The notes under the pieces: generated by a model
The model's input: the letters and a program-made list of their open reading frames with translations, nothing else
Databases searched by the model: none
What the model was told of the DNA's origin: nothing
From: an uncultured Oscillospiraceae bacterium
GTDB lineage: Bacteria; Bacillota; Clostridia; Oscillospirales; Acutalibacteraceae
Assembly: GCA_900553255.1 (NCBI GenBank)
Contig: USCI01000029.1
Span: forward strand, 1-26,743
Direction: 5' to 3'
DNA: 26,743 nucleotides
Shown here: in pieces, positions 14,410-23,014 of the stretch
Numbering within the stretch: the stretch's first letter is position 1
Layout of the letters: each line of letters starts with the position of its first letter
Program-made: the position numbers and the translations under genes

Positions 14410-15759
14410 ATGAAGGGCAGAAGAGGGATTTTGCTTTGCCTGCCGGTGCTGCTGATGATGTTTTCCCTGACCGGCTGCAGCATGCTGGGCGGTGATGTGG
14501 AGAACCTGCTCAGCCCGCCGCATGCCGGCGGTAACCAGGCCCAGGTGCAGGCGGCCCTTGAAGACAGCTTCGGCAGTGCGGTAGGCGCCAAAAACTATAC
14601 GCTCAAGTATCCGAAAATGGGGGATTACCGCTCCGCCTTTATTTTTAAGGATCTGGACAACGACGGTGCGGACGAAGCGATTGCCTTTTATCAGCCGGGC
14701 GAGACCGGCAGCCAGACGCATATCAACCTGCTGCGCCTGGAGGGCGGAAACTGGGTTTCGGTCAGTGATATCGCCGGAGAGGGCACCGACATTGACCAGG
14801 TGCGCTTCGGGGATTTTAACGGGGACGGCCGGCTGGAACTGCTGGTCAGCTGGACGCTGTACAGTGCGCGTCATCAGCAGATTACCCTGTACGCGGCCGA
14901 GGCGGATACCCTGATTTCGCGCAGCGTGGGGACCTATACCGACGTATACGTCGGGGATATCACCTCGTCCGGCCGGGATTCGCTGCTGCTGTTTACCATC
15001 GATACGGCGGAAAACAAAATGACGGCAGAGCTGAAAACCCTGCAGGACGGCTCCCTGGCGATCATTGGCGAAGTGCAGCTGGACGGCTATGTGCAGAAGA
15101 TCGTGCGCTATTCGATGGGAAAGCTGACCGATACGGTCAGCGGCGTTTATGTCGATTGCCTTAAGAATACCGGCATGCTCGTCACCGAGCTGATTTACTG
15201 GGACGGCGAAAGGCTAAATGCCCCGTTTTATAACGCCCAGGTGAATATGACCACCCAGACGGCGCGCAGGCCGGTCATCCCGTCGATGGATGTCGATTCC
15301 GACGGTGAGGTGGAGTGGCCGACATGCGAGCTGCTGCCCGGCTATACGGATGAGACGGCGCCGGATGCCATGTGGATGACCTATTGGAATTCCTTTATTT
15401 ATGATACCCACCAGACCCAGATGGACCTGTCGGGCATCGTCAACCTGACCGACGGCTACTGCCTGCGGATTGAAGAGGATTGGGACGGCCGTGTGACAGC
15501 GGTGTACGATACGGCTTCACATGAGCTGCAGCTGCAGGACGCCCAGCAGCGGGAACCCTTTCTGGCCGTGCGCACTGTCTCCGTGTCGAATGCGGTGTCG
15601 GCGTCCGAAACGATGGATGGCAGAAGCTTTCAGCTTGTCGGGAGTTCCGGGACGGTGGAATACAGCGCCTGGTTCCGGACGGATGGGGAATTTGCCCTGA
15701 CGCTCGACCGGGTGCGGTATATGCTGCTGCCGCTGACGGAGCTCTCGTCCGGCAGCTGA
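14410..15759 (+). CDS. Lipoprotein with FG-GAP/EF-hand-like repeats
   Basis: The 449-residue protein has a lipoprotein signal peptide (basic GRR, hydrophobic core, lipobox LTGC with Cys23), so it is anchored outside the membrane. Three Asp-rich loops resemble the calcium-binding loops of FG-GAP/VCBS beta-propeller repeats: DLDNDGADE at residues 81-89, DFNGDGRLE from 135, and DVDSDGEVE from 294. The rest is mostly predicted beta strands. ATG at 14410 is chosen because it begins the signal peptide and follows TTGGAGG; the in-frame reading from 14344 passes through the hairpin. The response regulator starts 48 bases downstream, so this is probably an extracellular partner or target of the two-component system. 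Its exact function is unknown. Confidence 0.85.
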   Translation: MKGRRGILLCLPVLLMMFSLTGCSMLGGDVENLLSPPHAGGNQAQVQAALEDSFGSAVGAKNYTLKYPKMGDYRSAFIFKDLDNDGADEAIAFYQPGETGSQTHINLLRLEGGNWVSVSDIAGEGTDIDQVRFGDFNGDGRLELLVSWTLYSARHQQITLYAAEADTLISRSVGTYTDVYVGDITSSGRDSLLLFTIDTAENKMTAELKTLQDGSLAIIGEVQLDGYVQKIVRYSMGKLTDTVSGVYVDCLKNTGMLVTELIYWDGERLNAPFYNAQVNMTTQTARRPVIPSMDVDSDGEVEWPTCELLPGYTDETAPDAMWMTYWNSFIYDTHQTQMDLSGIVNLTDGYCLRIEEDWDGRVTAVYDTASHELQLQDAQQREPFLAVRTVSVSNAVSASETMDGRSFQLVGSSGTVEYSAWFRTDGEFALTLDRVRYMLLPLTELSSGS

Positions 15760-15807
15760 GCGGGGGATAAAGCCTTTTACATCACGGGGAAGGGATGAAC
15801 GTTTGGA

Positions 15808-16509
15808 ATGAAGAAGGTTTTGGTGTGCGAGGATGAAGCGGCGATCCGGGAATTTGTGGTGATTAACCTCAAACGCTCCGGTTATGAGGTCGTGGAGGCC
15901 GGCTCCGGGGAGGAAGCGCTGCAGAAATACGACGAGGAAAAGGGCGGGGTGGATATCGCCCTGCTGGATATCATGCTGCCGGGAATGGATGGCTTTGCCG
16001 TGTGCCGCGAGCTGCGGTCCCGCAGTGAAACGATGGGCATCATCATGCTGACCGCCCGCACGCAGGAGATGGAAAAGGTGGGCGGACTGATGATGGGGGC
16101 GGACGACTACGTCACCAAGCCCTTCAGCCCCTCCGAGCTGATGGCGCGGGTGGACGCGCTGCACCGCCGGGTGGTGGCGGCGCGCAGCCGGGACGAGGTC
16201 AGCTATCTCGAGGAGATGACCTCCGGGGATTTTGTGCTGAACCTGCGCAGCCGCACCCTGAAAAAGCGTGGGCAGCTGGTGGAGCTGACGCAGGTGGAAT
16301 TTCAGATCATGGAATATTTCTTTGCCAATCCGGGCAAGGCGCTCAGCCGCACTGACATCCTCACCCGTGTGTGGGGCGAGGAATATTTCGGCGAGGAAAA
16401 AATCGTGGACGTGAACATCCGCCGCCTGCGCATGAAAATCGAAGAAACGCCCTCCGAGCCGCAGTACATCCTGACGGTGTGGGGCTTTGGCTACAAGTGG
16501 AGCGTTTAA
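15808..16509 (+). CDS. OmpR/PhoB-family response regulator
   Basis: This 233-residue protein has a receiver domain (1-120) and a winged-helix DNA-binding domain (about 138-232). Phosphorylation-site residues are all present: acidic pair Glu8/Asp9, phospho-acceptor Asp54 in LLDIMLPGMDG, Thr82 and Lys104. The C-terminal domain has the typical LTQVEFQIMEYF, NPGKALSRTDIL and VDVNIRRLRMKIE. It is encoded just before the histidine kinase, which is its likely phosphodonor. The ribosome binding site (GGGGAAGGGA) is somewhat far from the ATG. Confidence 0.95.
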   Translation: MKKVLVCEDEAAIREFVVINLKRSGYEVVEAGSGEEALQKYDEEKGGVDIALLDIMLPGMDGFAVCRELRSRSETMGIIMLTARTQEMEKVGGLMMGADDYVTKPFSPSELMARVDALHRRVVAARSRDEVSYLEEMTSGDFVLNLRSRTLKKRGQLVELTQVEFQIMEYFFANPGKALSRTDILTRVWGEEYFGEEKIVDVNIRRLRMKIEETPSEPQYILTVWGFGYKWSV

Positions 16510-16542
16510 CCGGGGACAGCCGTTAAAAAAGGGGGGAGGACC

Positions 16543-17952
16543 ATGCGCAGAGGGATCACACGCCGCTGGACGACGAATGTGCTGGCGGGCATTGTCCTCC
16601 TGCTCGTTCTGGTGGAAATCGCCGCGATTGCCGCAGTGCGGTATTATTACTATCAGAATGTGGAAAATGCGCTCGAACTGCGGGCGAGGCAGGCCTACAA
16701 CACCTTCAGCCTGTATGTCAGCAGCCCGACCTTTGATTTTGAAACCGGCGCATGGGACTTTGTGGAGGCTTTCCGGGACAAGGAAAAAATGGAGCTCCAG
16801 GTGATCAACGCCGCCGGAGAAGCGGTTGTATCGTCGAGCGGGTTTGTCCCGCAGGAGCAGACGATGCCCGACTATGAGCTGGCGAAGACCGCCGAGGATC
16901 AGATGGGGGTATGGCACGGCCGTACAGCGGACGGCGAATCGGTCATGGCGATGACCGTTGTGATCCGCGACGGCCAGCAGAATGTGCTCGGTTCGGTGCG
17001 TTATATCGTTTCGCTCGAGCTGGTGAACCGGCAGCTGCTGATATTCAGCGTGCTGATGCTGCTTTTTGGTCTGGCGATCGTGTTTTTCGTGATGCTGTCG
17101 AGCACGTATTTTGTCAATACGATCGTCTCGCCGGTGGCCGAGATCGGCCGGGCGGCACGCCGGATTGCGCTGGGCGATTACGATTTCCGCATCGAGAAAA
17201 AGTACGATGATGAAATCGGCGATCTGTGCGATACCATCAATTATATGGCCGGCGAGATTTCGGCTGCGGAACAGATGAAAAACGACTTTATCTCGTCGGT
17301 ATCGCACGAGCTGCGTACGCCGCTGACCGCCATCAAGGGCTGGAGCGAGACGCTGCGCGAGGGCGGCGCAGGGGATGCGGAGATGACCGCCAAGGGTCTG
17401 GAGGTCATCTCGGACGAGGCGGAGCGGCTGTCCGGCATTGTGGAGGAACTGCTGGACTTTTCGCGGATGCAGAGCGGGCATATCTCCATGCAGTTCACCC
17501 GGATGGATCTGCTCGCGGAGCTGGAGGAAGCGGTGGTGCTGTTCCGCGACCGCGCCAAGCGGGAAGGGATCGAGCTGATTTATGTGGAAGCGGCGGAGCT
17601 GCCGCCGATTGTGGGTGACCGGGACCGCCTCAAGCAGGTGTTTATCAATATCATTGACAATGCGATCAAATATTCCAATCCCGGCGGCCGGGTGCGGGTG
17701 GAAGCGGCGGATATGGGAGCCCATGTCCAGGTGGTGATAAGCGACAGCGGCGTGGGGATTGCCAAAGCGGATCTGCCCAACGTCAAGAATAAATTTTATA
17801 AGGCCAATCGCACCCGCCCGGGCTCCGGCATCGGCCTTGCGCTGGCGGATGAAATCGTCCGCCGGCATAAGGGAAAGCTGGAGATTGAAAGTGAGGAAGG
17901 CGTGGGAACCACGGTGACCATAACGCTGCCGGCGGCGGCAAAGGACGATTGA
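16543..17952 (+). CDS. Membrane sensor histidine kinase
   Basis: This 469-residue kinase has two membrane segments (about 11-32 and 165-187) flanking an extracellular sensor domain of about 130 residues. A HAMP linker (188-240) and a HisKA dimerisation domain with SHELRTPLTAIKGW (phospho-acceptor His255) follow. The HATPase domain has the N box (INIIDNAIKYSN), the DSGVGIAK G1 box and the GSGIGLALADEI G2 box. The extracellular domain has no motif I recognise. The gene begins 33 bases after the response regulator with a GGGGGGAGGA site. The order regulator, then kinase, after a lipoprotein fits a surface-sensing system. Confidence 0.95.
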   Translation: MRRGITRRWTTNVLAGIVLLLVLVEIAAIAAVRYYYYQNVENALELRARQAYNTFSLYVSSPTFDFETGAWDFVEAFRDKEKMELQVINAAGEAVVSSSGFVPQEQTMPDYELAKTAEDQMGVWHGRTADGESVMAMTVVIRDGQQNVLGSVRYIVSLELVNRQLLIFSVLMLLFGLAIVFFVMLSSTYFVNTIVSPVAEIGRAARRIALGDYDFRIEKKYDDEIGDLCDTINYMAGEISAAEQMKNDFISSVSHELRTPLTAIKGWSETLREGGAGDAEMTAKGLEVISDEAERLSGIVEELLDFSRMQSGHISMQFTRMDLLAELEEAVVLFRDRAKREGIELIYVEAAELPPIVGDRDRLKQVFINIIDNAIKYSNPGGRVRVEAADMGAHVQVVISDSGVGIAKADLPNVKNKFYKANRTRPGSGIGLALADEIVRRHKGKLEIESEEGVGTTVTITLPAAAKDD

Positions 17953-17997
17953 GCCGGGAATGAAAGCGGTGCAGGCGGCTGCAGAAAGGAAGCAGAC

Positions 17998-19113
17998 ATG
18001 GCAGAGGATAAGCAGAAGACGATGAAAAAGACCTCCATCGGCGGTCAGGCGCTCATCGAAGGGATTATGATGCGCGGGCCGGAACGCACGGCAATGGCCG
18101 TACGCCATGTGTCCGGGGAAATTGTGCTGGAGGAATGGGATACTGCACCGGGCAAGCGGGCGAAAATATGGAAGCTGCCGTTTATCCGCGGGATCTTCAA
18201 TATGGTGGATTCGCTGCGGTTCGGTTATAAATGCCTGATGCGGTCGGCCGAGTTGGCGGGGCTGGAAGATGAGGAGGAGAAACCGGCGAAAAAGGCGGAA
18301 ACGGCTGAGCCATCGCCTTCCGGAGAGCCGGCGGAGCAGATGCCCGGCAGCCCGGCGGAATTATCCGATCCGCCGGCCGAATCCCCGGCGCAAGCGGGAG
18401 AGCAGACCGCGCCGCCGGCACAGGCGTCCGTGCCGACCTCCACGGAAAGCGAACCGGAAAAGCCGAGGAAAAAGGGCGAAGAGCTGCTGATGACGGTGCT
18501 CATGGTGTTCAGCTCACTGCTTGGTATCGCGCTGGCGGTGGTGCTGTTTATATGGCTGCCGTCGTTTTTCTCCAAATGGCTTGGCGAGACTTTCCCGGTG
18601 ATGACCAACTGGGTGCTCAAAAGCATTGTGGAAGGGGTGCTGCGCATCCTTCTGTTTGTCGGCTATCTGCTGGTGGTTTCGCTGATGAAGGATATCCGAC
18701 GCACCTTCATGTATCACGGTGCCGAGCATAAAACGATCTTCTGCTATGAGCACGGAGAGGAGCTCACGGTCGAAAACGTGCGCAAACAGCGCCGGTTCCA
18801 CCCGCGCTGCGGGACGTCGTTCATGATTCTGGTGCTGCTGGTGGGTATCATCATTTCGATGTTTATCCACATCAGCAACCCGCTGCTGCGTACCGGGATC
18901 AAGCTGTTGACCCTGCCGATTGTGGTGGGGATCGGCTATGAGCTGATCAAGCTGGCCGGACGGAAGGACAATCTGCTCACCCGGATCATTTCCGCCCCCG
19001 GCATGTGGCTGCAGCACGTCACCACTAAGGAGCCGGACGACAGCATGATCGAATGCGCGATTGCGGCACTCAAAAAGGTCATTCCGGAGGATCCGGAGGC
19101 AGATAACTGGTAA
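17998..19113 (+). CDS. DUF1385 membrane protein (YqhQ-like)
   Basis: The 371-residue protein begins with the DUF1385 signature GGQALIEGIMMRGPE (residues 15-29). It has at least four membrane segments (two near 165-225 and two near 277-325), and contains YHGAEHKTIFCYE and HPRCGTSF, both typical of Bacillus YqhQ. Function of the family is not known. Unusual is a Pro/Ala/Glu-rich linker of about 75 residues (about 90-160) inserted after the N-terminal domain, which makes it longer than YqhQ (about 318). ATG at 17998 follows AGAAAGGAAG. It lies 45 bases after the kinase and may be in the same transcript; the terminator at 19119 ends it. Confidence 0.88.
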   Translation: MAEDKQKTMKKTSIGGQALIEGIMMRGPERTAMAVRHVSGEIVLEEWDTAPGKRAKIWKLPFIRGIFNMVDSLRFGYKCLMRSAELAGLEDEEEKPAKKAETAEPSPSGEPAEQMPGSPAELSDPPAESPAQAGEQTAPPAQASVPTSTESEPEKPRKKGEELLMTVLMVFSSLLGIALAVVLFIWLPSFFSKWLGETFPVMTNWVLKSIVEGVLRILLFVGYLLVVSLMKDIRRTFMYHGAEHKTIFCYEHGEELTVENVRKQRRFHPRCGTSFMILVLLVGIIISMFIHISNPLLRTGIKLLTLPIVVGIGYELIKLAGRKDNLLTRIISAPGMWLQHVTTKEPDDSMIECAIAALKKVIPEDPEADNW

Positions 19114-19118
19114 AAAAG

Positions 19119-19145
19119 CGGCGGGCCGCCTGGCCTGCCGTTTTT
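19119..19145 (+). terminator. Terminator after the DUF1385 gene
   Basis: A 9-bp GC-rich stem (19119-19127 with 19132-19140, one G-T pair, loop GCCT) is followed by five T residues. Confidence 0.8.
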
Positions 19146-19202
19146 CTCTGTCTGGAATTCCGGTCCAAATGCCGCCCGAAAAAACTTTCCTGCGCCAGGT
19201 TC

Positions 19203-19231
19203 TTCTATTTTTCGGGGGGATGTGCTATAAT
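19203..19231 (+). promoter_or_regulatory. Extended -10 promoter of rlmB
   Basis: TATAAT (19226-19231) is preceded by TGC, giving an extended -10. The -35 box TTCTAT (19203-19208, 17-base spacer) is weak. It lies about 70 bases before the rlmB ATG. Confidence 0.65.
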
Positions 19232-19299
19232 AAGTGTAAAATCGGTGAAAGTATGGCTTTTGACCCCCATATATAGCCAAAACAGAAGGCGGAAGACAC

Positions 19300-20067
19300 A
19301 TGGACAACGAAAATCAGCAGCGGCAGAACGAGGATCTGATCGTCGGGCGCAATGCGGTCGGCGAAGCGCTGCGCGCGGGCCGGGAGATCGATCATGTGCT
19401 GACGGCGCGCGGAGAGCGTTCCGGGAGCCTGGGGGCGCTGCTTGCGCGCTGCCGGAAACAGGGTGTACCGGTCAAGGAAGTGGATGTGCGCAAGCTCGAC
19501 GCCATGTGCGGCCCGCAGCATCAGGGCATCGCCGCAGTGGCGGCGTGCAAGGGGTATGTAACGCTCGACGACCTGTTTGATGCGGCGCAGGTCAAGGGGG
19601 AGCCGCCGTTTATCGTGGTATGCGATGAGCTGGAGGATCCGCATAACCTCGGCGCCGTGATGCGTACGGCCGAGGCGGTCGGCGCGCATGGGGTGGTCAT
19701 CCCGAAGCGTCGCTCCGCGGGGCTGACGTCGGCGGTATACAAGGCGTCGGCCGGCGCGGTGGAATATGTCCCGGTGGCACGGGTGGCGAATCTGGTGGAC
19801 GCGCTGCGCGAGATGAAAAAACGCGGCGTTTGGGTATATGGCCTGGACATGGACGGCGATACCTGGTGTCAGGCGGATCTGCGCGGCGCGGTTGCCGTGG
19901 TGGTCGGCTCGGAGGGCCAGGGGATCGGACGGCTGGTCCGGGAGCAGTGCGATTTTATGCTCAAGCTGCCGATGCTTGGTCACATCACGTCGCTCAATGC
20001 ATCGGTGGCCTGCGGTGTCCTGCTGTATGAGGTGGCGCGTCAGCGCGGGGGAATCTCCGCGCGGTAA
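19300..20067 (+). CDS. rlmB: 23S rRNA 2'-O-methyltransferase, TrmH/RlmB family
   Basis: This SPOUT-fold enzyme methylates a ribose in 23S rRNA (G2251 in E. coli RlmB). The 255-residue protein has an N-terminal substrate-binding domain (about 1-85, with VGRNAVGEAL). The three SPOUT motifs are LEDPHNLGAVMRTAEAVG (from about 112), VVVGSEGQGIGRLV (from about 204) and LPMLGHITSLNASVA (from about 226), which form the knotted cofactor site. ATG at 19300 has AAGGCGG 8 bases upstream. The exact target base cannot be told from the sequence; TrmH-type relatives share the motifs. Confidence 0.92.
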   Translation: MDNENQQRQNEDLIVGRNAVGEALRAGREIDHVLTARGERSGSLGALLARCRKQGVPVKEVDVRKLDAMCGPQHQGIAAVAACKGYVTLDDLFDAAQVKGEPPFIVVCDELEDPHNLGAVMRTAEAVGAHGVVIPKRRSAGLTSAVYKASAGAVEYVPVARVANLVDALREMKKRGVWVYGLDMDGDTWCQADLRGAVAVVVGSEGQGIGRLVREQCDFMLKLPMLGHITSLNASVACGVLLYEVARQRGGISAR

Positions 20068-20111
20068 GGTAAAATCCGCCCCGTTTTGGTGGCGTAAAGG
20101 GCGTGAGGAAA

Positions 20112-22742
20112 ATGGGCAACGATATGAATATCGAAGACATCCTGCTTGAGGCGCAGCTTCTCAAGGAGCGCCGGCTTGAACAGGAGAAGAATACACCGTC
20201 TGTCCAGGCCGGCCGGTCGGAGAAACCGGCGGCTGCGGTGCCGGCGGAAAAACCGGCAGCCGTGCCTCCCGCCCGGCATGCGCCGGAGGCCAATCCGGCA
20301 GGAAGCCCGCCGCCTGTACCGCAGGCGGCCGTATCCACCGGATCGGCGTCGCCAGCCAAACCGGCCGCGCCCGCCGTAGCACAGGCGGCCCCGCCGTCGC
20401 AGGCAGCGGTGGCAAAGCCGGCGGCCGCAGCGGCTAAAACGGTGGTTGAACCGCCCCGCACGACCGCGGCCCCGCCGCTTAAGGTGCATGCCGCGCCGGA
20501 GAAGATCCCGGCTGCGCGCCCGGTTACCCCGCGCCCGCTGCCGAGGGTCAGGCCGGATCCTCTGCGTCCCGAGCCTGTGCCGATTGCGCCGCCGCGTCCG
20601 AAGCCGGTGCCGATTACCCCGGTGCCGATGAAAAGTGCTCCGGCGCAGCACGAGGAGGAAGAGGAGGACGTCAAGATTTTTGTCCCCGCCTCGGAGAAGA
20701 AGGAGCAGGAGGGGCAGGAGCCGGTCACGGATCAGCCGGAAAACCAGGCGTCCACGATGGTGCTGCCGTTTGACCGCGGCCGTGCGGCTGCGGCGGAAGA
20801 AGAGGGCAGTGCGGATGTCGAGGGACAGATCCGGATGGATGAGCTGCTCGAGCAGGAGGAAGGCGAATCGGACGAAGCCTGGGAGGAACGGCTGCGCCGG
20901 GTGCGGGAGGAAAAGGTGCGCCAGTTCCAGAAGGCGAAGGAGGAAAACGGCGGCGGCTTCAAGCTGACCGGAGAGGAAGAGGAAAACGAGCCGGAGGAAG
21001 AGCCGGAATCCTTTGAGGACGAAGAGCTGGAGGATTTCGGCAGCTATGAAGAGGCCGGCGCGGTGCTCAATGAGCTGAACTACCGCCGGCGTACCGGCTG
21101 GATCGGCCTGGTGCTGACCATAGCGCTGGAGGTGGTGCTGATCGGCCTGACCGTGCTGGTGTATGTGCTGGGCACCCTGCCGTTGCCGGTGCCGGCCTTC
21201 CTGGCGCTGGAGGTATTCCTGCTCGGCGTTATGATGCTGATCAATCACCGCACGGTGGGCGGTGGTCTGAGCGGGCTGTTCCGGCTGCACGCCGACGCCG
21301 ACAGCGGGGTTTCGCTGACGGCGCTTGTGGTGCTGCTGCATACGGTGCTGCAGTTTTTCAATGAAGGCGGTGTTGCCGGCGGTAACGTGGAGCTGCTCGG
21401 GGCTGTTGCCGGCTTTGGCCTGCTGCTTGGCGCTGTGGGGCGGCAGATGCGGCTGGTAAGGATCGGGCAGAACTTCCGGTTTGTATCGTACCGCGGGGAT
21501 AAGTTCGCCGCGCATCTGATCGACGATCCCGAGGCGGCCGCACAGATCGGACGTGCGGCGGTGGCGCTGGGGGACCCGCAGGTGGCGTATGTCAAAAAGA
21601 CCGGTTTTCTGACCGGCTTCCTCGAACATTCGTACAGCGAGGACGCCGCGGATCGGGCAATGCGGGTGTATGTGCCGCTTGCCCTGCTGGCTTCGGCGGC
21701 GGTGGCGGTGATTTTCGGGCTGCGCTCGAAAATCTGGTGGGACGCGGCGACCATGTTCGCGGCGGCGCTCTGCCTGTCCTGTCCGGCTGCGGCGGCGCTG
21801 AGCGTGAATTTCCCGCTTCTGCGGGCGTGCCGCCGTGCCCTCTGCCGGGGCGGAATGCTGGCCGGCTGGGACGCGGTGGACACCTATGGCGATATTCATG
21901 CGCTGAGCGTGGATGCGGCGGACCTGTTCCCGAGCGAAAGCATGCTGCTGCATGGCATCAAAACCTTTTCCGGCACCCGCATTGATGAGGCTATTATGGA
22001 TGCGGCGGCAGTTTCCATCTCGGCCGGCGGCCCGCTGGCCGGTATTTTCCGCCGGGTGATTGAGAACAAAACCGATATGCTCCAGCCGGTGGACACGCTG
22101 GTGTATGAGCAGGATATGGGTGTTTCCGGCTGGGTCGGCGGCCGCCGGGTGCTGGTGGGCAATCGCCGCCTGCTGGAAAATCACGGCGTGGACGTGCCGT
22201 CGCTGGATTATGAAAACCGGTATGCCAAGGATGACCGCCAGTTGGTGTACCTGTCGATTGCCGGGGAGCTTTCGGCGATGTTCGTGGTCAGCTATACCGC
22301 CGACGAGGGGATTGCCGCGGCGCTGCAGGATATGACCCGCGCAGGGGTCACCCTCATCGTGCGCACCTGCGACCCGAATGTTACCGAGGATCTGCTGTGC
22401 CGGGTATTCGACTTGGATGGCTATTACGTCGAGATCATGGACGCGCCGAGCGGCCGTATTTACGAGCAGATGGTCGCCGGCGAAACCGAGCAGGAGGAGG
22501 CGGTGGCCGCCTCCAATGGCCGTGTGGAAGGGATCGCCAGCGTGGTCAACGGCTGCCGCCGGCTGCGGGTCGGCGGTGCGCTGGCGATTGCGGCGGTGGT
22601 GGTCGGCAGCTGCCTTGGCCTCGGGCTGAGTGCGTTCCTGACCTTTTTCAGCGGGGTGCCGCTGCCGGCGCTGTATATGCTGGCTTACCTGGCGGCCTGG
22701 ACGCTGGCGGGGATGCTCATGCCGCTGTTCCGGCGTGTCTGA
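20112..22742 (+). CDS. Degenerate P1B-type ATPase-like membrane protein
   Basis: This 876-residue protein has three parts. Residues 1-210 are extremely Pro/Ala-rich, and 210-320 are very acidic and charged, so both are probably disordered. From 330 on there are at least six membrane segments and soluble loops laid out like a heavy-metal P1B ATPase. Family landmarks are recognisable but altered: the metal-site CPC is CPA (Cys557-Pro558-Ala559) and the phosphorylation loop DKTGT is replaced by DAADLF (from Asp601). GNRRLLE of the nucleotide domain is kept (683-689), TGD is TCD (752-754), and the A-domain TGE and the GDGxND hinge are missing. Catalysis by the normal cycle is therefore unlikely. 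ATG at 20112 follows AAAGGGCG; GTG at 20103 is possible. It follows rlmB by 44 bases and ends at a terminator. Confidence 0.75.
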   Translation: MGNDMNIEDILLEAQLLKERRLEQEKNTPSVQAGRSEKPAAAVPAEKPAAVPPARHAPEANPAGSPPPVPQAAVSTGSASPAKPAAPAVAQAAPPSQAAVAKPAAAAAKTVVEPPRTTAAPPLKVHAAPEKIPAARPVTPRPLPRVRPDPLRPEPVPIAPPRPKPVPITPVPMKSAPAQHEEEEEDVKIFVPASEKKEQEGQEPVTDQPENQASTMVLPFDRGRAAAAEEEGSADVEGQIRMDELLEQEEGESDEAWEERLRRVREEKVRQFQKAKEENGGGFKLTGEEEENEPEEEPESFEDEELEDFGSYEEAGAVLNELNYRRRTGWIGLVLTIALEVVLIGLTVLVYVLGTLPLPVPAFLALEVFLLGVMMLINHRTVGGGLSGLFRLHADADSGVSLTALVVLLHTVLQFFNEGGVAGGNVELLGAVAGFGLLLGAVGRQMRLVRIGQNFRFVSYRGDKFAAHLIDDPEAAAQIGRAAVALGDPQVAYVKKTGFLTGFLEHSYSEDAADRAMRVYVPLALLASAAVAVIFGLRSKIWWDAATMFAAALCLSCPAAAALSVNFPLLRACRRALCRGGMLAGWDAVDTYGDIHALSVDAADLFPSESMLLHGIKTFSGTRIDEAIMDAAAVSISAGGPLAGIFRRVIENKTDMLQPVDTLVYEQDMGVSGWVGGRRVLVGNRRLLENHGVDVPSLDYENRYAKDDRQLVYLSIAGELSAMFVVSYTADEGIAAALQDMTRAGVTLIVRTCDPNVTEDLLCRVFDLDGYYVEIMDAPSGRIYEQMVAGETEQEEAVAASNGRVEGIASVVNGCRRLRVGGALAIAAVVVGSCLGLGLSAFLTFFSGVPLPALYMLAYLAAWTLAGMLMPLFRRV

Positions 22743-22768
22743 CCGTTCCGCGTTTGTGTACATATGAC

Positions 22769-22808
22769 AAAATCCCCCTTTGCCGGTTGTGGCAGAGGGG
22801 AATTTTTT
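22769..22808 (+). terminator. Terminator after the P-type ATPase-like gene
   Basis: An imperfect stem pairs 22769-22784 with 22791-22805 (TCCCC with GGGGA and TGCC with GGCA, loop GGTTGT), followed by T residues to 22808. Confidence 0.85.
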
Positions 22809-22827
22809 ATTTCTTCTCACACAACGG

Positions 22828-22856
22828 TTGCAATCTGCGGGGGGTAATGGTATACT
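22828..22856 (+). promoter_or_regulatory. SigmaA promoter of the EF-G-like gene
   Basis: TTGCAA (22828-22833) and TATACT (22851-22856) are 17 bases apart, and TGG precedes the -10 box (extended -10). The expected start near 22863 gives a leader of about 150 bases. Confidence 0.8.
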
Positions 22857-22866
22857 TGTTTAAGCA

Positions 22867-22985
22867 GGTTTCAACAAAGGATAACTTTTTGTACAAATTA
22901 CCGTATATTTTGCCGAAAAGGCACAGACGGAAGGGAGACAGCGGGGATTCGGATGTTGAAACCGACAGCTCCGCAAGCGTGGAGC
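22867..22985 (+). promoter_or_regulatory. Structured 5' leader of the EF-G-like gene
   Basis: GGTTTCAAC (22867-22875) is perfectly complementary to GTTGAAACC (22955-22963), closing a domain of about 97 bases. A small TGCC/GGCA hairpin (GAAAA loop) lies inside. Immediately after, GCTCCGC (22968-22974) pairs with GTGGAGC (22979-22985), and the ribosome binding site AAAGGGGAG follows 15 bases later. It does not match any riboswitch class that I recognise. Confidence 0.5.
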
Positions 22986-23014
22986 GGGGACCAAATCGAA
23001 AGGGGAGTTCACAG

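Noticed and set aside
15517..18108. An 863-codon open frame on the minus strand
   Set aside because: It spans parts of four well-supported plus-strand genes, has no recognisable domain, and has the same Arg/His-rich antisense composition.
20040..22820. A 926-codon open frame on the minus strand opposite the P-type ATPase-like gene
   Set aside because: It is rich in Arg, His and Gln, runs through the terminator and past both gene boundaries, and lies in antisense register to a GC-rich gene, which often leaves long stop-free frames.
22397..23014. Long N-terminal extension of the EF-G-like frame
   Set aside because: The frame is open by chance through the preceding gene, a terminator, the promoter and the leader. 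The TTG at 23015 gives the normal N-terminus and has a good ribosome binding site.
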